A stretch of DNA of 64,000 bases, from assembly GCA_963575745.1 (NCBI GenBank), contig CAUYUJ010005592.1, positions 483,166 to 547,165 of the forward strand, written 5' to 3'. The notes below the pieces were generated by a model that was not told the DNA's origin, did no database searches, and saw only the letters and a list, made by a program, of their open reading frames with translations. Made by a program: the position numbers and the translations under genes. The stretch comes from Prorocentrum cordatum. Taxonomy: Eukaryota > Sar > Dinophyceae > Prorocentrales > Prorocentraceae. Positions 53,511-63,316 of this stretch are shown piece after piece. The first letter of the stretch is position 1, and each line of letters begins with the position of its first letter.

Positions 53511-55930
53511 AGAAGACCACATGTAACATATCCTCCATCATTGATTCTTCATTGTAAAGGAAGACCGCCCGGAAACCTCGAACTTCTGAGCTCTGAGATG
53601 CCTTGCGCCGAGGTGGTCGGGCCCGTTTCGCACAAGCATTCTCGCAACTCTGAGCTCTGAGAGTGCGGAGCGCAAGGTGGTCTGGCCTGTTTCCGCACAA
53701 GACATTCTCGCAACTCTGAGCTCCCAGATGACGCGAAAGAGGTGGTTCCAGCCTGGGGCCAGAAGGACCACAGTGACATATCCTCCATAGGACCCTGGGG
53801 AGCCCAGGAGGCCCCAGAGAGCTCCAGGAGGCCGCAGGACGCACAGGACAGGCCCCAGGGGTCCGCAGGAGATTCCCAGGAGGCTCCCAGGAGGCCCCAG
53901 GAGGCACCCTATCAGAACGTGTCAAGTTAATACGCATCCGGTGTCGATTCGTTGATTTGTCCTGCTCTTGTGGCCCCCTCCCCATTTTGGGGGGGCCCGA
54001 CGGCCACATGTTAGATATCCCCCACTGGGAGCCCCAAGAGGCTTCAGGAAGCCCCAGGTGGGGTCCAAGAGGCCACAGGAGGCCCAGGAGAAGCCCCTTT
54101 ATTTTGAGGGGCCCAAGCGGCCACAGGTTAGATATCTCCCCTGGGAGCCCCAAGAGGCTTCAGGAAACCTCAGGTGGAGTTCAGGAGGCCACAGGAGGCC
54201 CAGGAGGAGGCTCCAGGAGGTCCCCAGGAGGCCCCAGGAGGCACCAGGAGGCCCCCGCAACTCGGAGCTCTGAGACGCCGCGCTCGCGGTGGTCCGGCCC
54301 GTTTCGCCTGAGACTTCCTCGCAGCCCGTTTCGCCCGAGACACCAGCCCGTCTCGCCTGAGACATCCTTGCAATTCTGAGCTCTGAGATGCCGTGCGCAA
54401 GTTGGTCCGGCCCGTTTCGCACAAGACATTCCCGCAACTCTGAGCTCCCAGATGCCGCGCAAGAGGTGGTCCAGCCTGGGGGCCCAGACGACCACATGTT
54501 ACATATCCCCACTGGGACCCTGGGAGCCCCAGGAGGCCCCAGAGAGCTTCAGGAAGCCGCAGGACGCCCACAAGACATTCTCGCAACTCTGAAGCTCTCA
54601 TATGCTGGCAAGGAGGTGTCCAAACCACTTGGGGGCCCAGAAGCCCACATGTTACAGATCCCCCCTTGGACCATGGGAGCCCCAGGGACCATGGGAGCAC
54701 CAGGAGGCCCCAGAAGAGCTTTTCAAGGAGGCCGCAGACGCCAGTGACAGGCCCAGGGGTCCGCAGGAGATTCCCAGGAGGCTCCCAGGAGGCCCCAGGA
54801 GGCCCCTTTATCAGAACGTGTCAAGTAAATACACATCCGGTGTCGATTCGTTGATTTTTCCTGCTATTGTGGCCCCCCTCCAGTTTGGGGTGGGCCCGAC
54901 GGCCACATGTTAGATATCCCCCCCTGGAGCCCAAAGAGGCTTCAGAAGCCTGGCTTCAGAAGCCCCAGGTGGGGTCCAGAGGCCACAGAGGCCCAGGAGA
55001 AGCCCCAGGAGGTCACCAGGAGGGTCCAAGGGAGGCCCCAGGAGGCCCCCGCAAACTCAGAGCTTTGAGACGCGCCGCTCGAGGGTGTTCTGGGCCGTTT
55101 CGCCTGAGACGTTCCTCGCCAACCACGTTTCGCCAGAGAAATCGTCGCAACTCTGGGGTCCGAATGCCGCGCGCGAGGTGTCCAGCTCCGTTATCTGGAG
55201 ACATCCTCGCAATAAGGGCCCCCAATAAGGGCCTCCGAGATGCCCTGAGCGCAGGTGGTCCGGCCATTCGCGCCTGAGGACATCCTCGTAACTATGAAGC
55301 TTTTGAGATGCCGTGCGCAAGGTGGTCTGGCCCGTTTCGCACAAGACATTCTCGCAATTCTGAGCTCTCAGATGCTGCGCAAGAGGTGGTCCAGCCTGGG
55401 GGCCCAGAAGACCACATGTTACATATCCCCCCTAGGACCCTGGGAGCCCAAGGAGGCCCCAGAGAGCTTCAGGAGGTCGTGGGACGCCCAGGACAGGCCC
55501 CAGGGGTCCGCAGGAGATTCCCAGGAGGCTCCCAGGAGGCCCCAGGAGGCCCCCTTATCGTTGATTTTTCCTGCTCTTGTGCCCCCGAGCCCGACGGCCA
55601 CATGTTAGATATCCCCCCCTGGGAGCCCCAGGAAACTTCATGAAGCCCCAGGTGGGGTCCAGGAGGCCACAGGAGCCCCAGGAGGAAACCCCAGGAGGTC
55701 ACCAGGAGGTCACCAGGAGGTCCCACGAGGCCCCCGCAACTCGGAGCTCTGAGACGCCGCGCTCGAGGTGGTCCGGCCCGTTTCGCCTGAGACTTCCTCG
55801 CAGCACGTTTCGCCCGAGACATCGTCGCAAATCTTGGGTCCGAAATACCGCGCGCGAGGTGGACCAGCCCGTTACGCTGGATACATCCTCGCAACTTTGG
55901 GCTCCGAGATGCCGTTCGGGATGAAGAGGA
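53511..55930. repeat. Higher-order repeat: 64-bp units plus CAGGAGGCCCC blocks
   Basis: Three or four large units of about 700-900 bp. Each has a few 64-bp units, then CAGCCTGGGGGCCCAGA (about 53501, 53751, 54474, 55394), then degenerate CAGGAGGCCCC repeats, then TCGTTGATTT(G/T)TCCTGCT (53950, 54850, 55560), then more CAGGAGGCC. Frames stay open but are repeat-derived. Confidence 0.85.
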
Positions 55931-56149
55931 GGTGGAGGAGGAGGAGAAGGCGGCATGTTGTAACATGCCATGCCAGCACGCACTGGACGGGCACGCAATC
56001 GACGTTGGAAACCGCAGTGGGTCTAAAAACCCTGTTTGGGGATACTGCACTCCGGCTATAATTTTTTTGGATGGCGACGAGGGAACGAGGGAGACAAGGA
56101 GGAAGACGAGGCCGAGGGGGAAGCAAATCATCGTTCGCCGATTGTGTGA

Positions 56150-56520
56150 TGGAGCCAGTTATATCCTCGGCTGCCGAGTGTGCAACCCATTGCGCGCCCA
56201 GTAGGAGCCAATTTATCTTCGGCGGCCGAGCGCGCAATATGAGCCAGCTACATCATACGCGGCCGAGGGCGCAACCTATGGCACAACCCATGCTGCTGAG
56301 GGCGCGCCCAACCAAAGCTGGTTATACAATCGGTGACCACGGGTGCAACCTATGGCGCAATCATCGGCGACCGAGGGCGCAATATGGGACAGGTGTGTGA
56401 TCGGCGGCCGAGGGCGCAGCACATGACATAACCCGCAGAAGCCAATCGGAGCCATTCATATCAGCGGGTGGCGCAGCAAATAAGAGGCCATCGCAATCTC
56501 GGCAGCCGAGCGCGCGCCCT
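56150..56520. repeat. Tandem repeat gamma, right array
   Basis: Six to seven diverged units around TCGGCGGCCGAGGGCGCAA and CCTATGGC(A/G)CAA. Confidence 0.75.
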
Positions 56521-56802
56521 AGCGGCGAGCTGGTTTGTGATTACATGGTATTTGTGCAGCTGTGCCTCGCCGAGAGCACCCCGGGGAATCCCGAATCGCC
56601 CCGACCGTCTGAGGGAAGCGCGAGCCCGACGGCGGCGACGGCGACGGCCTCGTCGTCGCCGTCGCCGTCGTCGTCGTCGGCGTCGTCGACGGCGGCTGCG
56701 TCGTCGTCGTCGTCGTCGCCCCGCCGACGCCACTGTTACGCGAGCTGCAGCCCGCGCCCACCGCCCACCGCCGCGCCGCCGCTGCCCGTGCCCGCCGCCG
56801 CC

Positions 56803-59450
56803 ATGACGGCGCTGCCGCACGCGATGTTCTTGACGCCGCAGGACGCGGACCCGCTGGTTGGGGCCATGATCCCGCTGGTGGAGACGCCGATTGCGGCAGG
56901 TGGCCAGCACGGGGCCCCGTGGGCGCCTGGCGCGTTCACCTCCGAGGCGGGCGACGTCGTGCTCAAGTTCTTTGGCGACGATCCGCCGATAGGTGCGGGG
57001 GCGGGAATGATCATAACATGAGCTGCAGCTCACCACCGCCGCACGGCGTTCGGGGCATCTTGGACGTGTGTCGGAGGCTATCTCGTGGATGCCGTATTGG
57101 GGATGTTCGTGTATATAGAGCGCCCCTCGGGGGCACCATGGGCTATGTTGGGTGATCTAGCCCCTCGGGCCCAACAGATTCTTGTTTACATATATGCGTG
57201 GGCAATGTGAGCATCCAGCTGTAGCTCCATGTTCTCACACTGTCAATGCATACATGTACACACATACGTAAACGTGTGTGCGAGGTCTGCGCATCCCGTC
57301 CCAGGCTGGGCGGGCTGGCACCTCTTCTGGGGCGGCGGCGTCGCATCGGGCGCCGCCGCCACAGAGGGCGACGCGGGCAACGCCACGGCGGGCGACGCCG
57401 CGTCTGGTCTGTGCGCGTGGGCGCGGCGACGCCTGGCACCAATGGCGCAGTGGTGCCGCCGATGATGGGCTGGCACGCGCCCGCCCTCAATGCCGACCCC
57501 AGCCCGCCGCTGATGTGCCGCAGCTACGGGTTGCACGAGGTGCTGGAGGCTGCGGCTGGTGGCGGCGGCGGGGGTGGCGGTGGCGACGACGGTCCATCAG
57601 CCCCTCCCGCCGACGGCGGTGCGGCGACGGCGCGCCCTCCCGCCCCTCCCGCCGATGGTGCGCCCACGGCTGCCCCTCCCGCCGATGGCGCGCCCACGGC
57701 TGACCACGGCGCGCCGACGGTGCCGACGCCGTCGTGCGCACCGACGGCGGCGCGGGCGGCGCGCCCGCGGGCCGACGGCGGCGCGGGCGCTGGCGTGGCC
57801 CGGGCCCATCGGACGCAATCGCCAATGTTCGGGGGTGCAAATATCACGGCCACCGGTCCCCGCCCGCCACCGATATATCATCATCCGTGCACGGGTGACG
57901 ATGTCTCGGTGGCGGGTGGGGGAGGGGGCGGGGGCATGTCCCACACCCCTCAGTTCACCCACCCCGCACACATTATGGGGGGTGATGGCAATGATAGCTG
58001 CAGCTGTCGGACGCGGGTGATATCGTCACCGGGCAGCCATCTCACGCATCCCGCGTCCGCCGATGCGGGGCGGGGCCCCCTTGCCGCCGCCGCCGTCGGC
58101 GCACGCAGCACAGGGCGTCGCCCCCCCCCCGCGCCCGCCGCCGCCAGCAAGGCACGGCCGCAACGCGCCCGCCAGGCGCACCGCGGCTCGCGCTCGCGCT
58201 CGCGCGGCGGCCGAGCGCGCCCGCGCTCGGGCACGCCGCCCCGCGGCCCGCCTGCGCGCCGCGGCCCGCCCGCGCGCTCCCCGCAGCGCCGCCCGAGCAC
58301 CGCGGCCCGCGCGGCGGCTGGCGCCAGCGCCGCGGCCCCCACGGTCGACGGGCAGCCGCGCGGCAGCGCGGGCAAGTGCAAGTGGCCGCTCGGCGAGCGG
58401 CAGCGGGCAGGCCCCAGCACGGGCAAGTGCGCGGGCAAGGGCCGCTCAGCCAGCGAGGCGCGGGCGTCCGACGACGAGGGCTCGGGCAAGGGCGTCCGCT
58501 CGGCGAGCGAGACGGCCGCCCGCCGCCGCGAGATGCGTGGAGGGCACCTGGCCGCAGAGCTGGACGCTGCCCGCCCAGTGGACTTCGGTGGGCGCGCCAG
58601 GGCCACCCGCCGCCAGACGCTGGCCGCGCAGCTGGGCGCCCAGGCGAGGCCCGCCGCGAACGACCCCGTCGGGCGTCAGGGCAGGCGGGCGGGTCGTCAC
58701 AATATACCGACGCATGCTTGGCACATGTGTCCATCGGCTGCAGCCGCGTGGACATATATGCTCACAGCGATGCGCGCGTACGTGTGCGACGAGTTCCGCG
58801 CAGGGGCGGCTGGTTCCAGCGTTGCCAGGACCTGGCCTACGTGGTGCTGACGCAGGGCCCGTTCTGCCCGCTGGCCATGGAGCTCGCCGAGGAGCGGTGC
58901 TCCTGGCCGCCTCGGTCTGAGGCGCACTTTGTCTAAAATGATGCGGCTGTATCTGAGTGCGGCAGCACTCAGATACGGACGTACACAGTGGCTGCAGCCA
59001 ATTTGTTCCCCCGCGGCTTCAGCCACTCCGACTCTTGGGGAGTGGCTGCAGACACTCCCCAAGCACGACGCAGACTATCTCCAACGGGCGCAGGCGGGCA
59101 GGCCCGCGCACTTGACCGAGATGGAGTGGGCGGAGCAGCTCCAGCTCGCGTTTGCCATGCGCGGGGTGAACCGCGAGGCTGAGCGGGCCCAGGCGTACGC
59201 ACAGAGGGCGGCGGCGCGGGCGGCGGGCCTGAGGGCGCCGAAGGGCGCTGCATACGCCTGGGCCGCAGGCCCACATGGCGGCGGCGCGGGCGGCGGCGCG
59301 GGCGACGGCGCGGGCGGCGACGACGCCCCAGGCCGCCGCGGCCAGCGCTGGCGCCCAGGCCGCGACAGGCCTGATGGCAGCGGCGAGGGCGGCGGCGGCG
59401 CGGGCGGCATGGGTGGTGGCATGGGCGGCGGCGCGGGCGCGGTCGCTTGA
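56803..59450 (+). CDS. Gene C: multi-exon gene, unknown product
   Basis: Exons: 56803-56992, 57305-57406, 57451-58684, 58804-58921 and 59052-59450; phases match throughout. The ATG at 56803 has a GCCGCC context. Exon 1: MTALPHAMFLTPQDADPLVG, then GDVVLKFFGDDPPIG. Exon 2: WAGWHLFWGGGVASG. Exon 3: VVPPMMGWHAPALNADPSP, MCRSYGLHEVLEAAAG, then long Ala/Pro/Gly and Arg/Ser-rich low-complexity (SRSRSRGGRARPRSG), then TAARRREMRGGHLAAELDAA. Exon 4: GWFQRCQDLAYVVLTQGPFC, LAMELAEERCSWPP. Exon 5: LPKHDADYLQRAQAGRPAHL, MEWAEQLQLAFAMRG, an Ala/Arg helix and a Gly-rich tail. Introns: GTGCGG..CAG (312 bp), GTCTGT..CAG (44 bp; a 1-nt indel is the alternative), GCGGGC..CAG (119 bp) and GCGCAC..CAG (130 bp). 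Part of exon 3 around 57858-57921 is a strong hairpin and may hide another intron. No family recognised. Confidence 0.5.
57858..57921. repeat. 64-bp hairpin
   Basis: Arms CCCCGCCCGCCACCGA (57858-57873) and its reverse complement (57906-57921) match at 15 of 16 positions. Inside is the palindrome CCGTGCACGG. Confidence 0.8.
58725..58757. repeat. Intron hairpin in gene C (GGCTGCAGCC)
   Basis: TGTCCA-T-CGGCTG / CAGCCG-CG-TGGACA inside the intron 58685-58803. Confidence 0.8.
58949..58976. repeat. Intron hairpin in gene C (CTGAGTGC)
   Basis: A perfect 12-bp stem GTATCTGAGTGC / GCACTCAGATAC with loop GGCA, inside the intron 58922-59051. The same intron also has TGGCTG/CAGCCA and CCACTCC/GGAGTGG pairs. 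Confidence 0.85.
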
Positions 59451-60560
59451 AGGCCGCGGCGGCGGTGGCGCGCCCACGGCGGCGCGCTCATGGGCGGCGA
59501 TGCCTTGCGGAGGGCGGCGGCGCTCACGGCGGCGGGGCGGGCGCAGCGGCATGGGGTGCGGCGCCCACGGCGGCGCCCGCGGCGCCCATGGCGGCGGCGG
59601 CGCCGACGGAGGGCGGCGGCGCCCACGGCGGCGCCCACGGCGCCCATGACGGCGGCGTAGCGGCTTGGGGTTAGCCGAGCGGCCGCGCGGCTATTATTTG
59701 CGGCGGCGGCGCCACACACCAACGCCGCCACCGCGCACCACCGCCGCCCTACGGGAACGGGGGGGCGTCGGGCGGACGGGAGGGCATCGGGTGGACGTCG
59801 GAGATGGCATCAGAGAGGGCAACGCATGGGAGGGGACTGGGAAGACGCGGGATATTCCAAATGACACGCCGACGCCACCGATTACGGGGGCAAGGGTGTA
59901 AGAGGTTTGATCGCGATCGCCCGTGCCGCGGGCGGTCGGTTCGCAGCTTGGCACCGAGCTCGGCGCCCAATGTTCCCCGTGCACCGCGGCGACGCGCGGT
60001 GTAAACACGCGCGGCGGCGGGCTGCCGACGTCGTCGCCGTCGTCGTCGCCGCCGCGCCGTTGCCGTCGCCGTCAGCGCCGTCAGCACTGCCGTCGCCGTC
60101 GCCGCCGCCGCCGCCGCTGCAATCGTCGCCGTCGCCGCCGCCGCCGCCGTCGACGTCGCCATCGCCGTCGGCGTTGTCGTGGCCGTTGCCGTCAGCACGG
60201 TCGCCGTCACCGCCGTCACCGCCGCCGCAGCCGTCGCCGTCGCCGCCGCCGCCGTCGTCGTTCACCGTCGGATGGCGTGTCCTTGGCGGCGGCGGCGTCG
60301 TCACCGCTGTCGGTGAAGTCGTATTCGGCGTCGTTGCCGCCGTCGCTGCTGCAGTCAGTGTCGTCGTAGGCGGTGCCGCCGCCACCGCCGCCGTCGCCGT
60401 CGCCGTCGCCGTCGCCGTGGCCGTCGCCGTTGCCGTCGCCGCCGTCGTCGTCGTCGCCGCCGCCGACCGCTGCTGTCGCAGTAGTCGCCGGCCCCGTCGT
60501 CACCGTCGCTGACGTCGTCGGTGTCATCGTCGTCGTCGTCGTCGTCGTCGTCGTTGTACT
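59451..60560. repeat. GGC and GTC/GCC trinucleotide-rich DNA
   Basis: 59451-59690 is GGCGGC/GCGCCCA-rich. 60020-60560 is a long irregular (GTCGCC)n/(GCC)n field. Between them, 59700-60000, no frame is convincing. Confidence 0.85.
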
Positions 60561-60563
60561 CAG

Positions 60564-60664
60564 TGATGCGGACCGACGCACTCAGTCGCCGCAGGCGACT
60601 GAGTGCGACGATCGGACCGACGCACTCAGTCGCCGCAAGCGGCTGAGTGCGTCGGTCCGCATCA
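60564..60664. repeat. Large nested hairpin (GCACTCAG/CTGAGTGC)
   Basis: Outer arms 60564-60585 and 60643-60664 are perfect 22-bp reverse complements (TGATGCGGACCGACGCACTC...). Inside are two 44-bp direct copies. The first is itself a perfect 13-bp-stem hairpin (60578-60606, loop GCA); the second is a near-perfect hairpin (60622-60650). Confidence 0.9.
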
Positions 60665-60987
60665 CCTGCATACAACGTCGACTGCAGAGACTACGATGGC
60701 GACGCCGCCCCCGACGGTGACGACGTCGGCCTTCGGTTGTGATATCGAGGACGTCGGCGGCTCCGACACAGCCTCTGACATCGACTGGTGCGACGATGTT
60801 GAGGATGGTGACGGCGACCGATGTTGACGATGGCGACGGCGGCGACGGCCCACCTGGCGGCGACATAGCCGCCGATGGTGGCGATGGCGACGGCGGCGGC
60901 GACCTCCCTCGCCACCGGTGACATAGCCACCGACGGCGCCATAGCCACCGATGTTGGCGACGGCGGCGGCGACGGCGGCGGCCGAAT

Positions 60988-61052
60988 TGTTTGATTTGCA
61001 GTTCTTGGGCCTGGAGATGCAGCTCTGGGCCGACTTCGTTGCCCTGCCGACT
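60988..61052 (+). CDS. Possible upstream exon of gene D
   Basis: One frame encodes AELFDLQFLGLEMQLWADFV and then ALP. Its composition is clearly unlike the repeat DNA around it. A TTTGCAG acceptor-like site is at 61000-61006. The 3' junction was not determined. Confidence 0.3.
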
Positions 61053-61156
61053 CACTGCTCGTGCTGTTGCACTGCCCCCGCCCCGCCATGATCATGTAGC
61101 CACGTCGGCCCGCGGGCGCGCCCCACCGCCGCGCGCGCCCCCTGTGGGCGCGCCCC

Positions 61157-63316
61157 GTGGGTGATGCCCTCGGCCTGGCCGCCGCCCGCGCCGCCCTCGC
61201 CGCCTCGCCCTGGCAGCCTGGCGGCGCGCGTTCCCCTCGCGGACGCCCGCGGCCTCGGGGCAGACGACGCCCTCGCAGCCTCGCTGCAGGGGCGGCAGGC
61301 GGGCCGCGAGCGCGTGGGATCGGCGGTGCCGCCACCCGACGTCGGCGCTGCAGCATCGGACGCCATCGCCGTCGGCGCTGCAGCATCGGCCGTCGGCCCG
61401 ACGCCGACGCCGCCATCCGACGTCGACGATGCATCGTCGGCGAGCCAGCCGCACTCGGCGGGCGGCGGACCGCCTCGCGGTCGCGGCGTCGCGGCGTCGC
61501 GGCGTCGGACCGCTCGCGGTCGCTGTCGTCGCCGCCGCCAGCGTCGCGCTGGCCAGGCATGCCGCCGACGGGGGCGCCGCGGTCGGCTTTGCCGACGGCG
61601 TCGCGGGCGGCTCACGCGCGGACGCCGCCGAGCCCGTGCTCGCCGCCCGCGGCCGAGCCTCTGCGACGCGCGGCGGCGCGTCGGGACTCCTCCGCGGAGG
61701 AGGCGGAGCGGCGGAGAGAGGAGGCGGCGCGGCGGCCGAGCGGCTACTACGGCGTGCCCGCGCCGCTGGATGGCCGCAACCCGCTGGAGGTCGGCGGCGA
61801 CGTCCCGAGCAAGGAGGTGCGGGACAAGGACGGCGCGACGCTTCGAGCCGAAGGCGGTGCGAGTTCGGCTGCGAGCAGCGGCTCTGAGGGCTCGCCGTCG
61901 CGCCTGGCCCGTGGCTCTGCGGGCTCGTCTGCGAGCCGAAGGCGGGCCAGGGGCTCTGAGGGCCCGCCGCCGCGCCGCTGGCGCCGCTCCGCTGGCGCCG
62001 AGGACGCCGCGACGCCAGCGGCGGCCGCGCCCCCCGCGGCAGCACCCGTCGGCGCCGCGGCGGCAGCAGCGGCCGCGCGCCCCGCGGCAGCACCCGTCGG
62101 CGCCGCGGCGGCAGCAGCGGCCGCGCCCCCCGCGGCAGCACCCGTCGGCGCCGCTGCGGCAGCAGCGGCCGCGCCCCCCGCTGCAGCGCCCGTCGGCGCC
62201 GCGGCGGCGGCAGGCGGCGCATCGCCGAGCTCTGGCGGCACCGACGGGTCGCCGAGCTCGGACGGCCCCGACGGCGACCCCCCGACGGCGGTCGGCGGCG
62301 CGCCGCCGCCCAAGGCGCCGCCGCTGCTGGCCCCGCCGTGGTTGCAGGCCATGGCGCTGCATGGGATCGCCCGCGCGGTCCCCGACGGCCAGATGGCGGC
62401 CGGCCGCTGCGCGCGCTCGCTGGCGAAGTCGCTGGCGGGCGACGCGGGGGCGGCGCGCCCCCCCGCGGCGGTCTCCGACCGCGAGATCGCTGCGATCGCG
62501 AGGCAGGTCGCCGAGGAGTGGGTGGATGCGGCCGCCTTTGTCGCCGATCGGGCCGGGGCGATCGCGAAGTTCGCCGCGGCCGAGCGGGCCCGCCGTCTCA
62601 TGCTTGAGACGGCGGCGCTGGCCCAGTGGCGGCGGGCGGCTGCCGACGCTGCCGTCGCGCCTGCGCAGCAGGCCGCGGCGGCCGACGCGGAGGTGCGCTT
62701 CGCCGACGTGCAGCGCGGCGCGGTGGCGGCGGGCTCGACGGTGGAGCTCGAGGGCCACGTCGGGACGGCCGCGGTCGCGGCGATCGACGCCGCGATCGAC
62801 GCCGCGGTCGAGGCGCGCCAGGTGGACGGCCCTGGCGCGTTCTTCGACGTGGAGTCGATCCGCGCGGGCGCCGAGGCGCGCCTGCGCGCCGCGAGCCTGC
62901 TGGCGGCGCGCCCGCCGCCGCCCGCGCACTCGCCGCGGGCCGAGTGGGCAGCGCGCGGGTGGACCGCCGACGCGCCCGCCCCGCCGCCGCCCGCGGCCCC
63001 CGCCGCGCCCCCCGCCGCCGCCACCGAGGTGCTGGAGGCGGAGATCGATCTCCTCCAGCGGCGGCTGCGCACGTGGGAGGACGGGCTCGCCGCGGCGCGG
63101 GCGGTGCTGCGCTCGACGCGCGAGGCGGCGGCGGGCGAGGCAGCGGCGGCGCAGCGGCAGCTGCATGATATGCGGCTGCTGCTCGGCGACCATGAGCGCG
63201 CCGCGCGCGAGGCGCGGGGGGCCCTGCACAGGTCGCAGCAGATGCTCGGCCGCATGGGCAGGGCCATGCAGCACTGGGCGTGCCAGGCCGTTGCGATGGC
63301 CGCCGAGGGCCCGTGA
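61157..63316 (+). CDS. Gene D: Ala-rich coiled-coil protein, unknown
   Basis: The frame 61157-63316 (719 codons) is uninterrupted, but only from about 61690 is it convincing: SSAEEAERRREEAARRPSGY, YGVPAPLDGRNPLEVGGDVP, then four 16-residue repeats PAAAPVGAAAAAAAAP (62030-62220), then LLAPPWLQAMALHGIARAVP, ISDREIAAIARQ-type helices (IAAIARQVAEEWVDAAAFVA, IAKFAAAERARRLMLETAAL), VEARQVDGPGAFFDVESIRA, and a C-terminal coiled coil (EVLEAEIDLLQRRLRTWEDG, LHDMRLLLGDHERAAREARG, MLGRMGRAMQHWACQAVAMA) with TGA at 63314. For 61200-61500 frame 0 and for 61530-61690 frame 1 look better, so the N-terminal part probably needs introns or indels. The 759-codon minus ORF over the same DNA is judged a GC shadow. 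Structural or nucleic-acid-binding roles are possible but unsupported. Confidence 0.5.
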   Translation: MGDALGLAAARAALAASPWQPGGARSPRGRPRPRGRRRPRSLAAGAAGGPRARGIGGAATRRRRCSIGRHRRRRCSIGRRPDADAAIRRRRCIVGEPAALGGRRTASRSRRRGVAASDRSRSLSSPPPASRWPGMPPTGAPRSALPTASRAAHARTPPSPCSPPAAEPLRRAAARRDSSAEEAERRREEAARRPSGYYGVPAPLDGRNPLEVGGDVPSKEVRDKDGATLRAEGGASSAASSGSEGSPSRLARGSAGSSASRRRARGSEGPPPRRWRRSAGAEDAATPAAAAPPAAAPVGAAAAAAAARPAAAPVGAAAAAAAAPPAAAPVGAAAAAAAAPPAAAPVGAAAAAGGASPSSGGTDGSPSSDGPDGDPPTAVGGAPPPKAPPLLAPPWLQAMALHGIARAVPDGQMAAGRCARSLAKSLAGDAGAARPPAAVSDREIAAIARQVAEEWVDAAAFVADRAGAIAKFAAAERARRLMLETAALAQWRRAAADAAVAPAQQAAAADAEVRFADVQRGAVAAGSTVELEGHVGTAAVAAIDAAIDAAVEARQVDGPGAFFDVESIRAGAEARLRAASLLAARPPPPAHSPRAEWAARGWTADAPAPPPPAAPAAPPAAATEVLEAEIDLLQRRLRTWEDGLAAARAVLRSTREAAAGEAAAAQRQLHDMRLLLGDHERAAREARGALHRSQQMLGRMGRAMQHWACQAVAMAAEGP
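62030..62225. repeat. 48-bp tandem repeat in gene D
   Basis: GCAGCACCCGTCGGCGCCG starts at about 62039, 62087 and 62135, and a variant at 62183. The period is 48 bp (16 codons). Confidence 0.9.
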
